In this document: in pieces, positions 1-12,800 of the stretch
Position numbering within the stretch: position 1 is the first letter of the stretch
Layout of the letters: every line of letters starts with the position of its first letter
Source: Volvox africanus
Lineage: Eukaryota > Chlorophyta > Chlorophyceae > Chlamydomonadales > Volvocaceae
DNA length: 64,000 bases
Reading direction: 5' to 3'
NCBI GenBank assembly: GCA_030268105.1
Contig: BSDZ01000003.1
Span: 2,976,001-3,040,000, forward strand
Notes under the pieces: model-generated
Databases searched by the model: none
Seen by the model: the letters and a program-made list of their open reading frames with translations, nothing else
What the model was told of the DNA's origin: nothing
Made by a program: the position numbers and the translations under genes

Positions 1-66
1 GCCAGACGGTATCGTGCCGGGCCGGGCCCCTTCCGCCGGATTGCATGAACCGGGCAAAGATTTTAC

Positions 67-731
67 CCACCGCAGCATACGTCTAAGACGGTGCTGCCTC
101 GGCGGACCTTGACTATGCGGGCCTTGTCCTCAGCGTCCTGGGAGGGCAGCTTGCCCATGCTGATGTGCATCTTGACGCCTGGGGACAGATTCAGGGTCGC
201 GGCAAGAGCTAGGGCTGAATGGGGATGGTGGACCGGTGGGCGCGGGCAAACTGAAGGCTAGGGGCCCTTGAAAATAGATTGTGGATGCCACCTGCCTGCA
301 AGGGCACAGGAGAACAACTAGGCGAAGACTGAAAAGAACAAGGGGTGTGGGTGCTGGGAGTATGTTGAGGCTTTTACATCGTCTGATGTACTGTTTGTTG
401 CGAACTGTGTACCGGATCTGCGCTTGGCTAGGCCCTGGAACAGTACAGGTTTGTAGCCTACAAGGCTGCATGTTGCAGAATGAGGTGGAGCAGGATGGCA
501 CCTAAAACGTATGTGGGCGTGGACAGTTGCTGGGGAAGAGAATATGTCAACAGGTCCGTCTACCATTGATTAGGATGGTATGTTCCCCTCCCTCGACGGG
601 AACGAGCCGGTAAGCCTTTCCATCAAAGAAGCCGTCCTCCGCCCGACGGTCAACTATGTTCTCTGCGTTGTTTCGGTCGTCCAACGAAGCGTCGACAGCG
701 CCATCACCATGTGCTTGGGGTATCCCACAAT
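67..731 (-). CDS. Archaeal-type SAM methyltransferase (COG2521-like), partial
   Basis: Two exons are visible on the minus strand: roughly 731 (or a start nearer 666) down to 564, then 178 down to 67-71. The junction is in frame (AAT G joined to GC GTC AAG) and reads HTILINGVKMHIS. The second exon continues to GSTVLDVCCG, a class I methyltransferase motif I (SAM-binding loop). The order 'YRLVP..EG..ILING.KMH' followed by a spacer and 'VLD.C.G' matches my memory of the archaeal COG2521 methyltransferase family, which has eukaryotic members. The donor after motif I is either at 66 or 70, so the last codon is uncertain. The 5' end was not found; an upstream exon may lie in 780-960. The rest of the catalytic domain lies beyond the left edge. 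Substrate unknown. It could also be another Rossmann methyltransferase. Confidence 0.5.
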
Positions 732-1379
732 AATATCGCCGAAGTCTCAGTTTAATCTTATATTGGTGTTTGGTTGATTGTTTGTAGCTTGCACCGCAGA
801 CGACAGGCTGTGGCTTACGACGCAGCACCGCAAGATTGGCACGTCGCAGTATGCAAGGTTTTCCGGGGCATATATGTTCATCCAGACGCAACGCATCGGG
901 GAAATATTTCATGTGCGACCAAATCATCGTCTAACCTTGCAAAATGCAATTGGGTACTCGTATGCATGACCCAAGCCTAGCGTGCACCTATCCCTTATAA
1001 GAAATATGGGGGAATGAGAATTAGCACCACACAGTGTAGAAAAATTGAATGACACACGACTATGCCCTAAGTGGTCGGAGGTACGATTCTGTTATCGGGA
1101 ACTTCCGCATCCGTAATCGTAACTGTCAACACCCTGCAGAAGTCGTAGGCTCGCGGCGATTTGCACAGCTATGAGGCATACGTCAAAGAGGAACCTGTCG
1201 ATCACGGTTTGTGCCCCTGCATACTGAATCAGCAACGGAAAAGAAGGCCCTTGCCCGTTCACAACGCGATAATTGATTCTTCGAATTGAATTATATCAGT
1301 TAACCACAAGCTTGTACTGTATTATTAAATATCTTAAATATTGGTAAAGGTGTTAAACTGATAGGACACGCTTCTAACC
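732..1379. other. Divergent intergenic region, methyltransferase / Derlin
   Basis: This stretch separates two genes read outwards. It should hold both promoters and possibly a first exon of the left gene in 780-960, where both strands are open for about 60 codons without recognisable similarity. From 1270 to 1360 it is AT-rich. No TATA box or other element could be assigned. Confidence 0.4.
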
Positions 1380-3093
1380 ATGCCACCCAGGCCCGTCAAC
1401 GCGAATGAAATAGGGCACGGCCCTCTCAATTGGTATGAAAGTCTGCCACCTATCACACGTGCCTACGGTACTGTCCTTTTTGTGACGGGCCTATTACAGA
1501 CATTCAAGATGATCAGAGTATTTTGGTTAGCCTTGTTGTGGTCGCGCATCTACAGCCATTTCGAGGTGAGCATCTCGGTGTATAAAACTTTCCTTTCAGC
1601 GATTGGGTTAGGTCTGACCGCTTAAGTCGTCAGGTTGTGCCTAGGGCTTGCTCACCGCTCCTGGACCGGAGTGATAGTAAGGCTGTTGGTGGGGGACTAA
1701 AAGCAGGCCTTGGGGACATTGAGGTATGACGTGTTTGACGCTACACATCATCAGTCTTGGTTGCCCACTACCTGCTGCCGTGGGGATTCCGAGGAGGCGG
1801 GCTGGGCGTGACAATCTTAATGGCCCCTGACAAGAGTGATTTGATATCGGATGCGAGTATGGGTATGGGCTTGCAATTGACTGGTGCTCATCATAACTGA
1901 AGTGCACATAGCCTCTGTTGATGCACTACGGACGGTCTCTCAGCTTGGTGGCAGCTGGCCTGACGGGGGCACGGACATGGGAGCTCGGTGTATTTTAACT
2001 GTGTTGCATTCGAATACACAAACGAGACGGCGGGCACGTGCCAGTTGTTCGGACGGGTAATATGGATGCCTTGTCTCGCCGGTCCTCACATGTACACATT
2101 CTGCCGCAGCAAAGCTGGCCAGGCGCAGGTCAACGTGATGCAGGGGCTCCATAATGTTTTCACCTCTAGGTTTCGGGTGTCAAAGAGGGGGTTCTATGAG
2201 CCAGTGGGCTCCTAAGCGGCGGGGTCTCCTTCCTCACTTTGCGGTCGTGTATGGTGTCCGTAATTCCAATTAAATTGCTCTGCAACGTCCTTATCCCTGA
2301 TGATCTTAATGCCCCAATCCCCATCACCACGTTTGATGTCTGATGCTGGCGAATCTGCTGCAGCTGCCCGCGTGCTTCCATTCCCGACACCTGACAGCAT
2401 AAGCAACCTCTTCCCTACACGCATGCACGTGACCTTGCAAACACTGTTGGGAATTTAACGCTCGACCTTCCCCTTTGCTTATGCCCGCTGGGTGCCCAGG
2501 TTTGGCGCTTGGTGACCAACTTCTGCTTCTGCGACAAGATGTCCCTGCGCTTGGTCTTCCGGTTGATTTGGTTGTTTACATACGGCAAGACCCTGGAGTC
2601 TCAAACATACCAATTCGAGCCCGCTGACTATCTGTTCATGGTGCTGTTCGGCGCAGTATGTATCTTAGCCACGGCGGGGTTGTCCGCATGGCTTTTCGCG
2701 GCGAGCCCGTTATTTGTCTTCAATGCCGATGGGCTTATCTTCATGATCTTATACGTGTGGAGCCGCAACTATCCAGACCAACCCCTTTCTATCTACAATC
2801 TTTTCACCATCCAGTCGTTCTACCTTCCCTTCTTTTACGTGGCCTTGGAATTCCTCTTTACAGGCGCCTTTCCCTGGGTTGCATTGGTTGGTATAGCGGT
2901 GGGCCACTTGTACTACTACTTGTACGATATGTACCCTGCAATCGGCGGTCCTCAGCTGTTGGTGACACCTACTTTCTTAAAGAATCTGCTTGCAGACTGG
3001 GGTGTGGGGCGTCGTCCCAACACCCGAGCGGCACCTGTGCCGACCGGCTTCCAGGCATTCCACGGCCGAGGGAGGCGGCTGGGCGCTAACTGA
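1380..3093 (+). CDS. Derlin (Der1-like ER membrane protein)
   Basis: Derlins are rhomboid pseudoproteases of the ER membrane that take part in retrotranslocation of misfolded proteins (ERAD) with Cdc48/p97. Two exons, 1380-1565 and 2500-3093, join in phase 0 and give 259 residues, the usual family length. The N-terminus has the Derlin signature WYESLPPITRAYGT; the junction reads HFE-VWRLVTNF, as in homologues. The W-R pair of the family is in YVWSRNYP, and GHLYYYLYDMYP is the conserved loop near the last membrane segment. The C-terminus FHGRGRRLG fits the SHP box that binds p97. There is no rhomboid Ser-His pair, as expected. Start chosen at the ATG preceding the family N-terminus (context ACCATGCC). 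The 934-base intron has GTGAGC and CAG ends. Derlin-1 versus Derlin-2 type cannot be settled here. Confidence 0.95.
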
Positions 3094-4389
3094 ATCCAGG
3101 GTAGCACCTCTTATTAGGCATGTTGGGGGCCCGGTTCCAAAGACGAGTACTGAAGACTAAAATCACGTTTTGTCATCCAGAGGTAGTGGGCTCGGCCACT
3201 AAATGCAAAAATAAATGAATTGAGGCACTGTTGTTGGTGGGAAGATGTAGTGTGTACTGCACTTCTTGGAAGGTCAAGTTCGGGGGCGCAATGTTGTTGA
3301 TTCAGGGCAGGCCAAGGGCTACGGGGAGAGCGGGATGTGAATGTAATGTGGGCAAAGAGTGGAAGAGGAGGTTTGGTTCTCCCAACCAGTCTGCTGCAAC
3401 CTGGCGACCCGGAAATAAAGGACAGCTTCCGCGCAGTGATGGGTAAGCAATGCAGTTAGCAGCTGCGCGGGGATAGGCAGTGAGAATCTATATTTATATC
3501 AGTCACAAGAGTTAATGGAGTTGGCAAGCCTACGCATATCATGCCTTGGCCAGGCAGGCTGCCGCTGTGTGTGGGTTGGTTAGTAAGGGGTCGCAATTCG
3601 ACCTGTAAACCTTATGCCTTCACGAAGGATTCTCGCCTGAAAGCATTTTTATACCATAAGTACGAAAGCAACATGCCCAGCCAGCTTCCGCATAACGCAA
3701 TCTTGTTATAGACTTGAACGTATATCCAAAAGTAACACTTCTAGCTGGATACGCCAGCAAACATCTCCGGGAATAGGGTAACTGGCAGAGCCTTGAAAGT
3801 AGCATGGCCGATTAACAGAATGGGAACTATTCCCACCTGTGCAGCAGCCTAGGTAGCTGGAGTCAAATCCTTACGCTTGCCCACAACACGGATGTCCCAC
3901 CGTCGTGCCTTCCAGTTAAGAGCTCCAATATCAGGTCAGAAACCAGCGCCACTAAGCGAACAGAGAAACGCTGCATACCTGAAAACGTCAGTCCCTTAAC
4001 CCAAACGGGACCTGCAACACAAGGGCAAGCTTAGATGCGCGGACAAGTTGCCGCCCAAGCAATCCGAAACAGGGCATGCGATGCAAGCCCTACGTCCACG
4101 CTGGACTCAATCCTGTCCCTAACACGGAGCTACGAAAGAAAGAAGCAAGGGCTTTCTCAGAGCTTGTGGCCAAGTTGCTTCGGGAGTGAGGTAGATGCCC
4201 ATCCATGCGCCAGGCCGACATCGCAAGCTTGACCGTCAAAGCGTTTTCACCATTGGAGTCACAGGAGCTCTATAGCGCCATGTGCGAGAGCCATACTGTT
4301 GCGTGCCGGCACAGGACCCCACATCTTCATGCCCCAAGCAGCACGCTGCCGCCGCCTTCAGCAGGCGCAGAGGGGGACGCTAATGCTAG
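3094..4389. other. Convergent intergenic region, Derlin / SPC2 3' ends
   Basis: It holds the 3' ends of two convergent transcripts. Short open frames exist on both strands but none resembles a known protein or fits a splice chain. No RNA gene was recognised. Confidence 0.4.
3342..3346 (+). terminator. Candidate TGTAA polyadenylation signal of Derlin
   Basis: TGTAA is the usual poly(A) signal of Chlamydomonadales. This copy lies about 250 bases after the Derlin stop codon. The motif is short, so position is the only support. Confidence 0.35.
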
Positions 4390-6029
4390 TCAGTCTCGCT
4401 TTTTAGCCTTATCGCCTTGCTTCTCTTCAAACGCCCGCCAGAGCTTCTCCACCTCCGCCCGCCAGGCTGACTCCGCCAGGTAGCCGTCCGCATGAAAGAA
4501 GTTCGGGATGCGCACAGTATTCATCACCTCGCTGCAGCATGCAGAAATCAACCGACGGTGGTGCAGAAAAGGGAGTACAAGCGTGAATGAGAGACCAAGA
4601 GCCATGCCCAACGGAGGGGAGGCCATAACCGGGGTTTTGGGCGGCCGTCCGAGTATTGAGGAAGAACAAATACATGTGACGGACAATATTTATTTCTTTA
4701 TGCACTTAACTCATTTGATCAACGCGGCTGGCCAAGCGGGTCCTTCTCTGCACGTATATTTCGCAGTCAAGACCCATGCATCTGTCAGTTGCTACAGTGG
4801 CAGCGCCCCCACTACTGCACTTCCCAGCCCAGCCAGCTGCTCGCCGGTACCCCTTCAGACGTATGAACAGCAGGAGTGGTAAAGAATATACGTTACCATG
4901 TCTCTTGGCCGCAAACTGATGCTGCTGGCGTGTTTCACATGACATTAGACCGTCATACGATATAATTCCCGTGTCATAAGGCCTGCGCTGTTCCTTCCTT
5001 TAATTCCACACAGCAAGGGTCAAGTGTATCAAATGCCTAATAGAACCCGTAGCTTATCCTGTAATGCAAGCTTCCATGCGGCGCCTCGCCCTCACCGGGG
5101 GGCGCCGAATATAGTCCGACAGCAAGCCAACAAACGTTGGGCTCCCCAACGAAATACAGCCTTGCAAAACATACATACTCACATCTTGGGATTCTTCCGG
5201 TCCGTAAGCACAAGCGTATACTCGTCCGAAAACCGGGTCATTCGAGAGGACAGGCGCAGGCCCTTTCCTCCCTGCGTGGAAGCAAGATGGCAGAAATACA
5301 ATTAGGATAGGCAGTGAAGCAAGGACAGGAACTGGATACCTCACTCAATATAGAAGGAAATGCAGAACGGATTAGTTTCCTGACATGGAACACTTGCACT
5401 TACTGGGCGGCAACCCTATGACTATACCTCGATGCCACCATCAGCCTGCTGGGCTTCAACCGCTGTAGCAAGAGGGGTTTTCAGATTCAGGTGCGCTAAA
5501 ATCCCTTGCTTACACGGAAAGGCTTCGTAACCAGGAACGCGTCGCCCTCCGTTTTCCAACTGTAGACGTTCATCACGAAGGTCAGCACGATGTACGATAT
5601 CACGCAGCCAAAGACCGTCCACCAATTAGCCGGAAATTTACCCGGACCATATTGTGAGTAAACTGCACAGCCGATCCTGCGTCGGCAACCGGGTGCGGTA
5701 AGCCTGCCAGTTCTATGCACTTACGCAAACTGCCGTTACGGATACCCTACTAGACCTACGCTGCAAGCCCAAGTGCAATTTTAACGTTATTGATGACAGT
5801 GTCTTCCTGATGCCCTTGATCAAGGATAACCTGCGGTTGCACCGAAGCCACGTCTACCTCCTCTGAACAGATCAGAACGGCAACTGTACCAACACACCTC
5901 GCGAGCGAATTCATCAAGAGTGCCCTTTAGAGATCCTGCATCGTAAAGATTGCTTAATCGTATTGGATCACGAGCGGGTTCCGCGTTGGCTGGGACCTTC
6001 ACAGGTTCGGGCTTCTTGTTTCGCCCCAT
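4390..6029 (-). CDS. SPCS2: Signal peptidase complex subunit 2 (SPC25/SPCS2)
   Basis: A non-catalytic subunit of the ER signal peptidase complex. Six exons: 5898-6029, 5760-5830, 5516-5676, 5428-5453, 5183-5271 and 4390-4531; phases agree throughout and give 206 residues, about the family size. The protein has the family layout: a charged cytosolic start (MGRNKKPEP), a conserved stretch VINNVKIALGL leading into the first membrane segment, a second segment around WWTVFGCVISYIVLTF, then a soluble tail with LSSRMTRFSDEYTLVL and NFFHADGYLAESAW, and a lysine-rich end. Exon 4 is a 26-base microexon bounded by an AAG acceptor, chosen because it alone keeps the frame. The first ATG of the frame is at 6029; two codons upstream lack ATG. 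It is divergent from POLH. Confidence 0.92.
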
Positions 6030-6985
6030 ACTCAAACACTAGGCTTCGAAGAAGTAAACTCAATTCAGGAGCAGCCTTAAAGAGGAAGACTGGAAGTATG
6101 TCCTATCGCTTTTGTAATACTTGCAACCGAGCTCGGGCCGCTGCGTTCAGTTAGCGGCAAAACCAAGGTGACCAGCAAGTTAGCAGTGACCAGGCTAGCT
6201 TTGTAAGTGCGCTGGGCTGTTCATTGGGACTTTGGATATTGGCAAGCGTGCTTTGGGGTCGTCGGTCCTGCCGTGCATAGCACAGCGGCTCTGGAGCGGA
6301 CTGTAGTCGGTTATTCGGTTTTATCATACTGCAGCTAACAATATGACGAGAGTTTGGTCGCCGTGACTTGGGACGATATGAAAATATGCGGCCCTGAGCG
6401 TGAGCCTTTGACGCCAGACGCACATTTGCCACGTTATCAAGGGTTAGCTCTGCATATCGACTTATCGAGCCCGAAGGTTGCATGCATACATCTACAGTAA
6501 GTAGGCATAAATCAGTTAGTATAAGGAATTTATTTGATGTTGTCCTAAGGCAGAAAGTAGTTTCTCAGGCTCTTCTCTAGCACGACGCTCCGATTGACAG
6601 CTCTCGGTCTAGAGCAATCTCAGCTTCCAGGTAATTGCGTTTCTACATGCTCACCAACTCATTCGCCCTTATGGCATACGTTCTCCTGCCACGCAAACAA
6701 ACAAACAAACAAACAAACGTACATATAGTTCTTACCTTTGCGCCTATCGGCTTCACCCTGACCTCAAGTGCTTAACAAGCCCCTCGCCCCCTGTTACCGG
6801 TTCTAAGGCCCACATTAGTATCCGGATGCTGACGACCCGGGCAAGTCGGTGCAGCTCCACACCGGACGGTGCCTGAGACAACATAAGGGTAACCCATTAC
6901 CAAATCTGGTGGCGCAGCCGCGCAAGAACAGAAACGGCAATGGCCATTACAACTGAAATCGCTTCCACTGCACATCTCTGAAGCA
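6030..6985. other. Divergent intergenic region, SPC2 / POLH
   Basis: It separates two genes transcribed outwards and should contain both promoters. It carries a short (CAAA)n run at about 6691-6718. The other open frames here show no recognisable protein. Confidence 0.45.
6691..6718. repeat. (CAAA)n microsatellite
   Basis: About six to seven consecutive tetranucleotide copies in the SPC2/POLH intergenic region. Confidence 0.9.
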
Positions 6986-9801
6986 ATGCAGCCTCAGCCT
7001 CAGCTGCAGCACGTGTCCCGGGCCCGTGTGATTGCCCATATCGACCTAGATGCCTTTTACTGCCAGGTACGATGTACGATGAATAGATTACGAAAACGTG
7101 AGGATTGGGAGATGCAGTGAGAGAGAGGAAGTGTGTCAGAAGGGCCCTGCAGCAATGGGCAAGCCGCGTGTGACCCCTGCCTGCCTGATCATTTCGGGGA
7201 GGGACCGCAAACTCCGCCGGCCGACCTGTGCTTCTCCAGGTAGAGGTGGGCCGCAACCTCCACCTCAGAGGTCAGCCTGTAGCGGTCGTGCAGTACAATC
7301 CCTGGGATCGGGAGGCCCTCAAGACAGCCCTGCGGCCTGAGGTGGGACTCCGGCGGAAAAAGGGGAAGCAGGGCGATGTTTTGGATGAGACTGAGCCCAG
7401 AAGCCCAAGTGGGGAATAGGGGTGAGGCTCAAGTAGTGGCATGGAGGCAAGTTTATGCACTGCGACATTCATACGAGCGTCGCTGTACATCATAATGCGC
7501 TGCTAATAAGAGACAAATCTCTGCCTCCTGGTTCCATTTCCTGCATGAATTCCTGAGCACGCACACCCCATCTCGCCATGTGCGAAGAGAAGCTGTTGCC
7601 TTCACACTTTCCTTTCCCCAGCACATCCCGCGTTGCCGCGTTGCCTGGGGTATTCGGGTAGCTGGCCCCTCGACATGATAACACGTCGCCCTTTGCAGGA
7701 TAACCGCATCTTCAATAGCAGCAACGGCAGCATTATCGCGGTATCATACGAAGCGAGACGCTATGGCGTGAAGCGGTGAGCGAGATCGCTGCCTGGAATT
7801 AGGAGCGTGGTGCCGTGTACGATGTAAAGGTCACCAGTGCGCCACTTGGATGCGGAACCTGGACGGTACGGATGTTAGGACACGCCCATGGCGGTATGTT
7901 CTCAATTTGCACATTTGTTACTATCTGACTATTTGTTACTATTGACATGCACATCTTGAATGAAAGGACAAGCTGAACCCTCCTGTACTGGACCGTACTT
8001 CAGCGAAGCAGCGGCAAGTCTGTCCCGCCGCGACTCAGCTTAGGCAGCCCGTCCCCACAGGCCTGGAGACACAACGTGGAAATACACATGACAGGCCCGC
8101 CCTCGGTCGCCACCGGAGGCCAGGACTCCCGCTGGCAGGATGCATTCCCTCCGCTTTCTAGGGGCCACATGTGCCGTATTCCTTCCCATCCTACAGGAAC
8201 ATGAGCGGACAGCAGGCGCGGCAGCTATGCCCCTCCCTGCAGCTAGTCCAGGTGTGTAGTACAGGCCCCCACGCACGTAAACGGGGAATTTACGCCTCCT
8301 CCGATCTCAGCCACTAGGAATGGACTTACTCTGGCCGCTGTCCCTTAGTCTGGACTCTCAAGCTCCTCCGCTTTCTGTGTCCACACTGGTCCTTCCTCCC
8401 GCCTCAGGTCCCCACAGCCCACGGCAAGGCGGACCTCGGGATCTACCGACAGGCGGGGCAGCAGGTACACATGGGCGTGGGTGTCGGATCCGGATGAATG
8501 GTGTTTAGGGCCCCACGTCCGGGTGTGCACGGGACTCGTCGCAGGAGAAAGCCGGTCGCCGTGTGTGTGTATGTGCGCGTGTGAGCATAGCCTCCCTCCT
8601 CTAAAGGGAAGGGGGTGCAGGTTTCGGGTCACTTCATGCGTGCCACGTGGTGAATGCTGCGGCTTACGGTGGCTGAGGTTTGGGAAGGAATGAGGAGCAG
8701 ATTGCGTGAGAAACCGCGAGCATGGGAGATGGAGATGAGGCGGTAAGTAGGCGGGAGCGGGACAGACGGCTGCACGGCCTGGCGCGTCACCCCTCCCTGG
8801 CCTGCCCCCAGTTTGGTATATGTTCTTTGAGGATACATGCCTATGGGAGAGGTTGGGCAATTCCAAGAATGAGCCTTAACGCGGTATGTCACCGTTGTAC
8901 CCTGTTATGGCCCCCAACGGGCTGATGTTTGCAGGTGGAGTCAGTTAGATCGGATTCTCACCGCGTGCATGTGACCTCTCAGAGAATAAGTATACACGGC
9001 AAGGGCGCTGAGGATGAGGGGATGAGGGGAGAGATGCTGCAAAGCATGGTCAGGCCCGTGCGTCCCTGCATGTTCGAATACATCGTCGATCAAGAGCTGA
9101 CGAGTGCTTTCATCCTGTCGGTTGTCAGGTGGCCGCCATCCTCGCCCGGGGTTCAGTATTCGAGAGGGCCTCAATTGATGAGGCTTACCTGGATCTCACG
9201 GAGGCGGCGCAGAGGCTGGTGGCAGCAATGGACGCAGAGGTGGAGGAGCAGGGGCCAGGGACACGGACAGAGGGCCTGGAAGTGGAGGTCATGTGGATGA
9301 AGGCGGCGGAGGCAACTGTGGGAGGCGACACGAGGTTCGCCAGGGGGTTGGGAGCGGCTTTGCCTCCACCGCCCCCATTTCTGGAGCAGTGGCATGTCAA
9401 GGGTCTCGAGGTGAGAGGGGTGGGGGATAATAGTTGGTCGAACTGCACATCAAGCTGGCTGCAGTGTAAGTGTGGGGGTTGCAGAGTATTGCATTGGACT
9501 ATCTGGGGGGCGAGTCATGCGTATGTGTTCAGGATGTGTACTTGCTTTCGGGTGTTTGGCAGGGGCTAGCTTTTGACGATATAATAACTTATCTGGCAGA
9601 AATATAGAGCATGGCCGCCCCGCCCTGCTAACAAAGGATGAAAGCGACCCGCTGGATATGGAGGCTGTGGCAGCCACGGACGAGGAGGAAGAGGAGGAGG
9701 CGGGAGGAGGCTTCGACGGGGAAGGTGAGGAGCCTGACCAGCTCCTGCCGTCTGCAATCAATCTGCACCGCCACCGCCACCACCACCACCACCACCAACA
9801 A

Positions 9802-9835
<34 letters not shown>

Positions 9836-12800
9836 GGACGAGTTTCCCGAACGTCCCTCCAGAGACCACGACCGCCACTGCTATGAACATTGCATTTCAG
9901 CAGCAACAGGTGCAGCGGCTTCTGACGTACTGGCACCGCCCCATCCGCGAGTGGGATCCGCACGAGCGGCTGCTGTTTGCGGGCGCGATGTGGGTGTCGC
10001 AGCTGCGTGGGGCGGTGCTGCGGGAGCTGGGCTATACCTGCTCCGCGGGATTGGCGCATTACAAGCTGCTGGCGAAGCTGGGCTCGGGTAAGTCGTGGGG
10101 CGAGAGACGGACGGGGCACTGTGGGGCGCGAATGGGCGTGTGCGGTAAGGACGGAAGAATCATGAGTGTCAGTAACATGTGTAGGTAATGAGTATCGACA
10201 TCACATTATTTGTGAATATCGACTACCCGCACGTATAACCTCGTATAGTCCCCGACCACCTCGAGGGCCTCTCATGTAGCCCTCGTGACCGACAGTACCC
10301 GCCATCGTTTGTGACTCCCCTTCACTGTGCTTGCATGTCCTCACGCCCGCCCGACTCAGGACTGCACAAGCCCAACCAGCAGACGGTGGTTTTGGGCAGA
10401 GCGGTGCCGGGGTTGCTCCGGAACCTGCCTTTAGCCAAGCTGAGGTCCTTCGGGGGCAAGTTCGGGCAGCAAGTGCAGGCGGATCTGGGGGTTACCTTTG
10501 TGGGTGGGTAGTCGGGGCCAGGTTTCGGGGAGGTAGCTGGTGGGCTGGCTGGGACTGGGCGATGGGGAGGGGACTGAATTAAAGATGGACGTGTGCGGGG
10601 AAGGCCGGCGAAAAGACTATGGGGTACCTACCAATGCTACTTGGGTGGCGAAGGGAAATGTTTTACAGGGAGGATATAGTATTCCACATGCACTTACTGC
10701 ACGACTCCATCCTGGCCACCAGCAAGGCTACCCAAGGCCGTCCAGTCCCCCTCCACCCGTCAGCCTGCAACACCCTGGAAAGCACGGTTCCGTTTTCCGC
10801 TTGCGTCAGCGCCTCTGGGCTGCCTTTATACTCTCTTGCCTCGACCACCTTCCACACACACACACCTCAGCCTTTCACGCTTGAGACGTGCTCAGTAACC
10901 TGAAAGCTCTCACTGTAACCGGTGAGCAAGTTTCGTGTCATAACAGCCAGCTGAATCGTAGCCTCGTAACATAGCATCCGCTTCCCGCACCCGGCCGGCC
11001 GCTTCGGCACAAATGCGGCGCCTCCACCGCAGGCGAGCTATGGCCGATTCCCTTGTCGCGGCTGGAGTCTCTGTACGGCCATGAGGCGGCTGCGAGTCTC
11101 AATCGGCTGGCGGCTGGTATGGACGACGGCGACGTGGTTTCACGCATGGCACCCAAGTCCTTAGGGTGCGGGAAGACTTTCCGGGGCAGCAGCGCACTGC
11201 AGGACATGCAGCAGGTGTGGTTGGGAAAGGGGAAGCTGGGCGGCAGTTAGGTACTATCTGGATCCCCATCTGGACATCAGTGCTGGGCATTTGGCACTCA
11301 GATTGACCTTGCTGCTGCTGCTGCAGTTGCTGCTGCTTGTCCCTTGCAACCCTCGTTGCGATCCCAGCTCATCAAACGTCCACAACCATGACCACGTATA
11401 TCCCGCCCTCTCTCGCAGGTGGCTCACTGGCTGCTCCAGCTGGGAGGGGAGCTGTCAGAGCGGATTGATGCGGATCGCAGGGAACACGAGCGACTGCCCG
11501 CATTGCTAACTGTCAGCATGCAGACGGGCGCGTCGGAGCCCGCGGTCGCAGAGGGGCCGGTTGCAACCGGGGCCGGCAGAGACGTGGTGAGGAGCCTGGG
11601 CGGTAGTGCTGGCGGTGCTGGGGCTGGCAGCCACACCAGATCGTGTCGGTTGTCACGGGTCAGTGCGGAAGGCATCGCGGAGGAAGCGTTGGGACTGCTG
11701 AGGAAATGGGCGGCGGAACGGTAAGGAAGGGGGGTGGGGTGGGGTGGGGCCGGTGGGACGGCGGAGGGGAAGTCAAATTAAACTTTACCGAAGGCCGATA
11801 GGGTTTGAGCCGGTTTGGCGCTATGCATCCAGTCTTCAGGAGTCCATCGAGGAGTTCACCAGGTATGGGTGGTGAAAGCATGATACCTGCGGGCCCCATC
11901 GGCGACCCCAGCCTATCCTAATCGCTACGGTGCACTACGGCTTGCTGGCGGTCCCTTTTCCAATCTATAAAGCCGTACTGCTGAGATGTTGTGATGCATG
12001 GGGTTGAGAGGTTTACTTTCCATCATTCTGGTCTACCTCACCTTAATCCTTTCTTCCACGCTCTCTCACTACAGGCCCGGTTGGCGCATCACTAGCCTTG
12101 CCATCAGCGCCTCCCGCTTCAACTCCGCCCCCACGGGCGCCTCTACTATAACCCGCTTCCTACATCAGCCACAGCGGCGGCAACGGCCGCCGCAGCAGAA
12201 GCACGGCCCTACGCCACCACCCTCCCACCCATCGCCTCCACTTCTATTGGGACAGGTGCGGGCTGCATCACTCGGGTGCACCGTATCTTCGTCATCCTAT
12301 GATCCCACCACCACGAAGGGGCCCAGTACGGTGAAGGCCTCCACCACCCATCAGAATTCCCCAGCCGTTGACTCGCCGTCCGTATCTTCTAAGGTTGCTG
12401 CCGCACCGGGCTGCGGCACCTGGGGCATTACAGGGGCAATGCCCGCGGATGCAGAGTCAAGTGACGCTGATGGCGATGTTAGAAGCGTACCGAGTCCATC
12501 CGCACCTTGCAGCGGGTCATCTGTGTTGCACCAAATGACCCGGCGGCCGGATCACCCTCAGCACCGACAGCAACGGCGACGGCAGCCGGGCGCGGCTGGC
12601 CGCGGCCGAGCGGGTGGCAAAGGAGTGCGAGGCAGCCTGTCGGCGGCAGCAGCCGGAAGGGCGCCAGCCGGTGCTCTGACTCTGCTGCTGCAACGATGGC
12701 GCCCGGAGGACGGGAGCAAGGTGCAGGTCCCGGCCTCAACATGCGCAGCCGTGCCAAAGCTGCCAACGGCCGTGGCTGATATGGCTTCAGATAGACCTCT

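Noticed and set aside
9411..9636. Coding continuation of POLH exon 6
   Set aside because: The frame ends at a TAG near 9568 and cannot join the next exon; the GTGAGA donor at 9411 with the acceptor at 9636 keeps phase.
11998..12074. ATG-initiated frame leading into the 2.4 kb POLH exon
   Set aside because: The phase and the polymerase eta alignment (PGWRITSLAISASRF) place the exon start at the CAG acceptor at 12074/12075.
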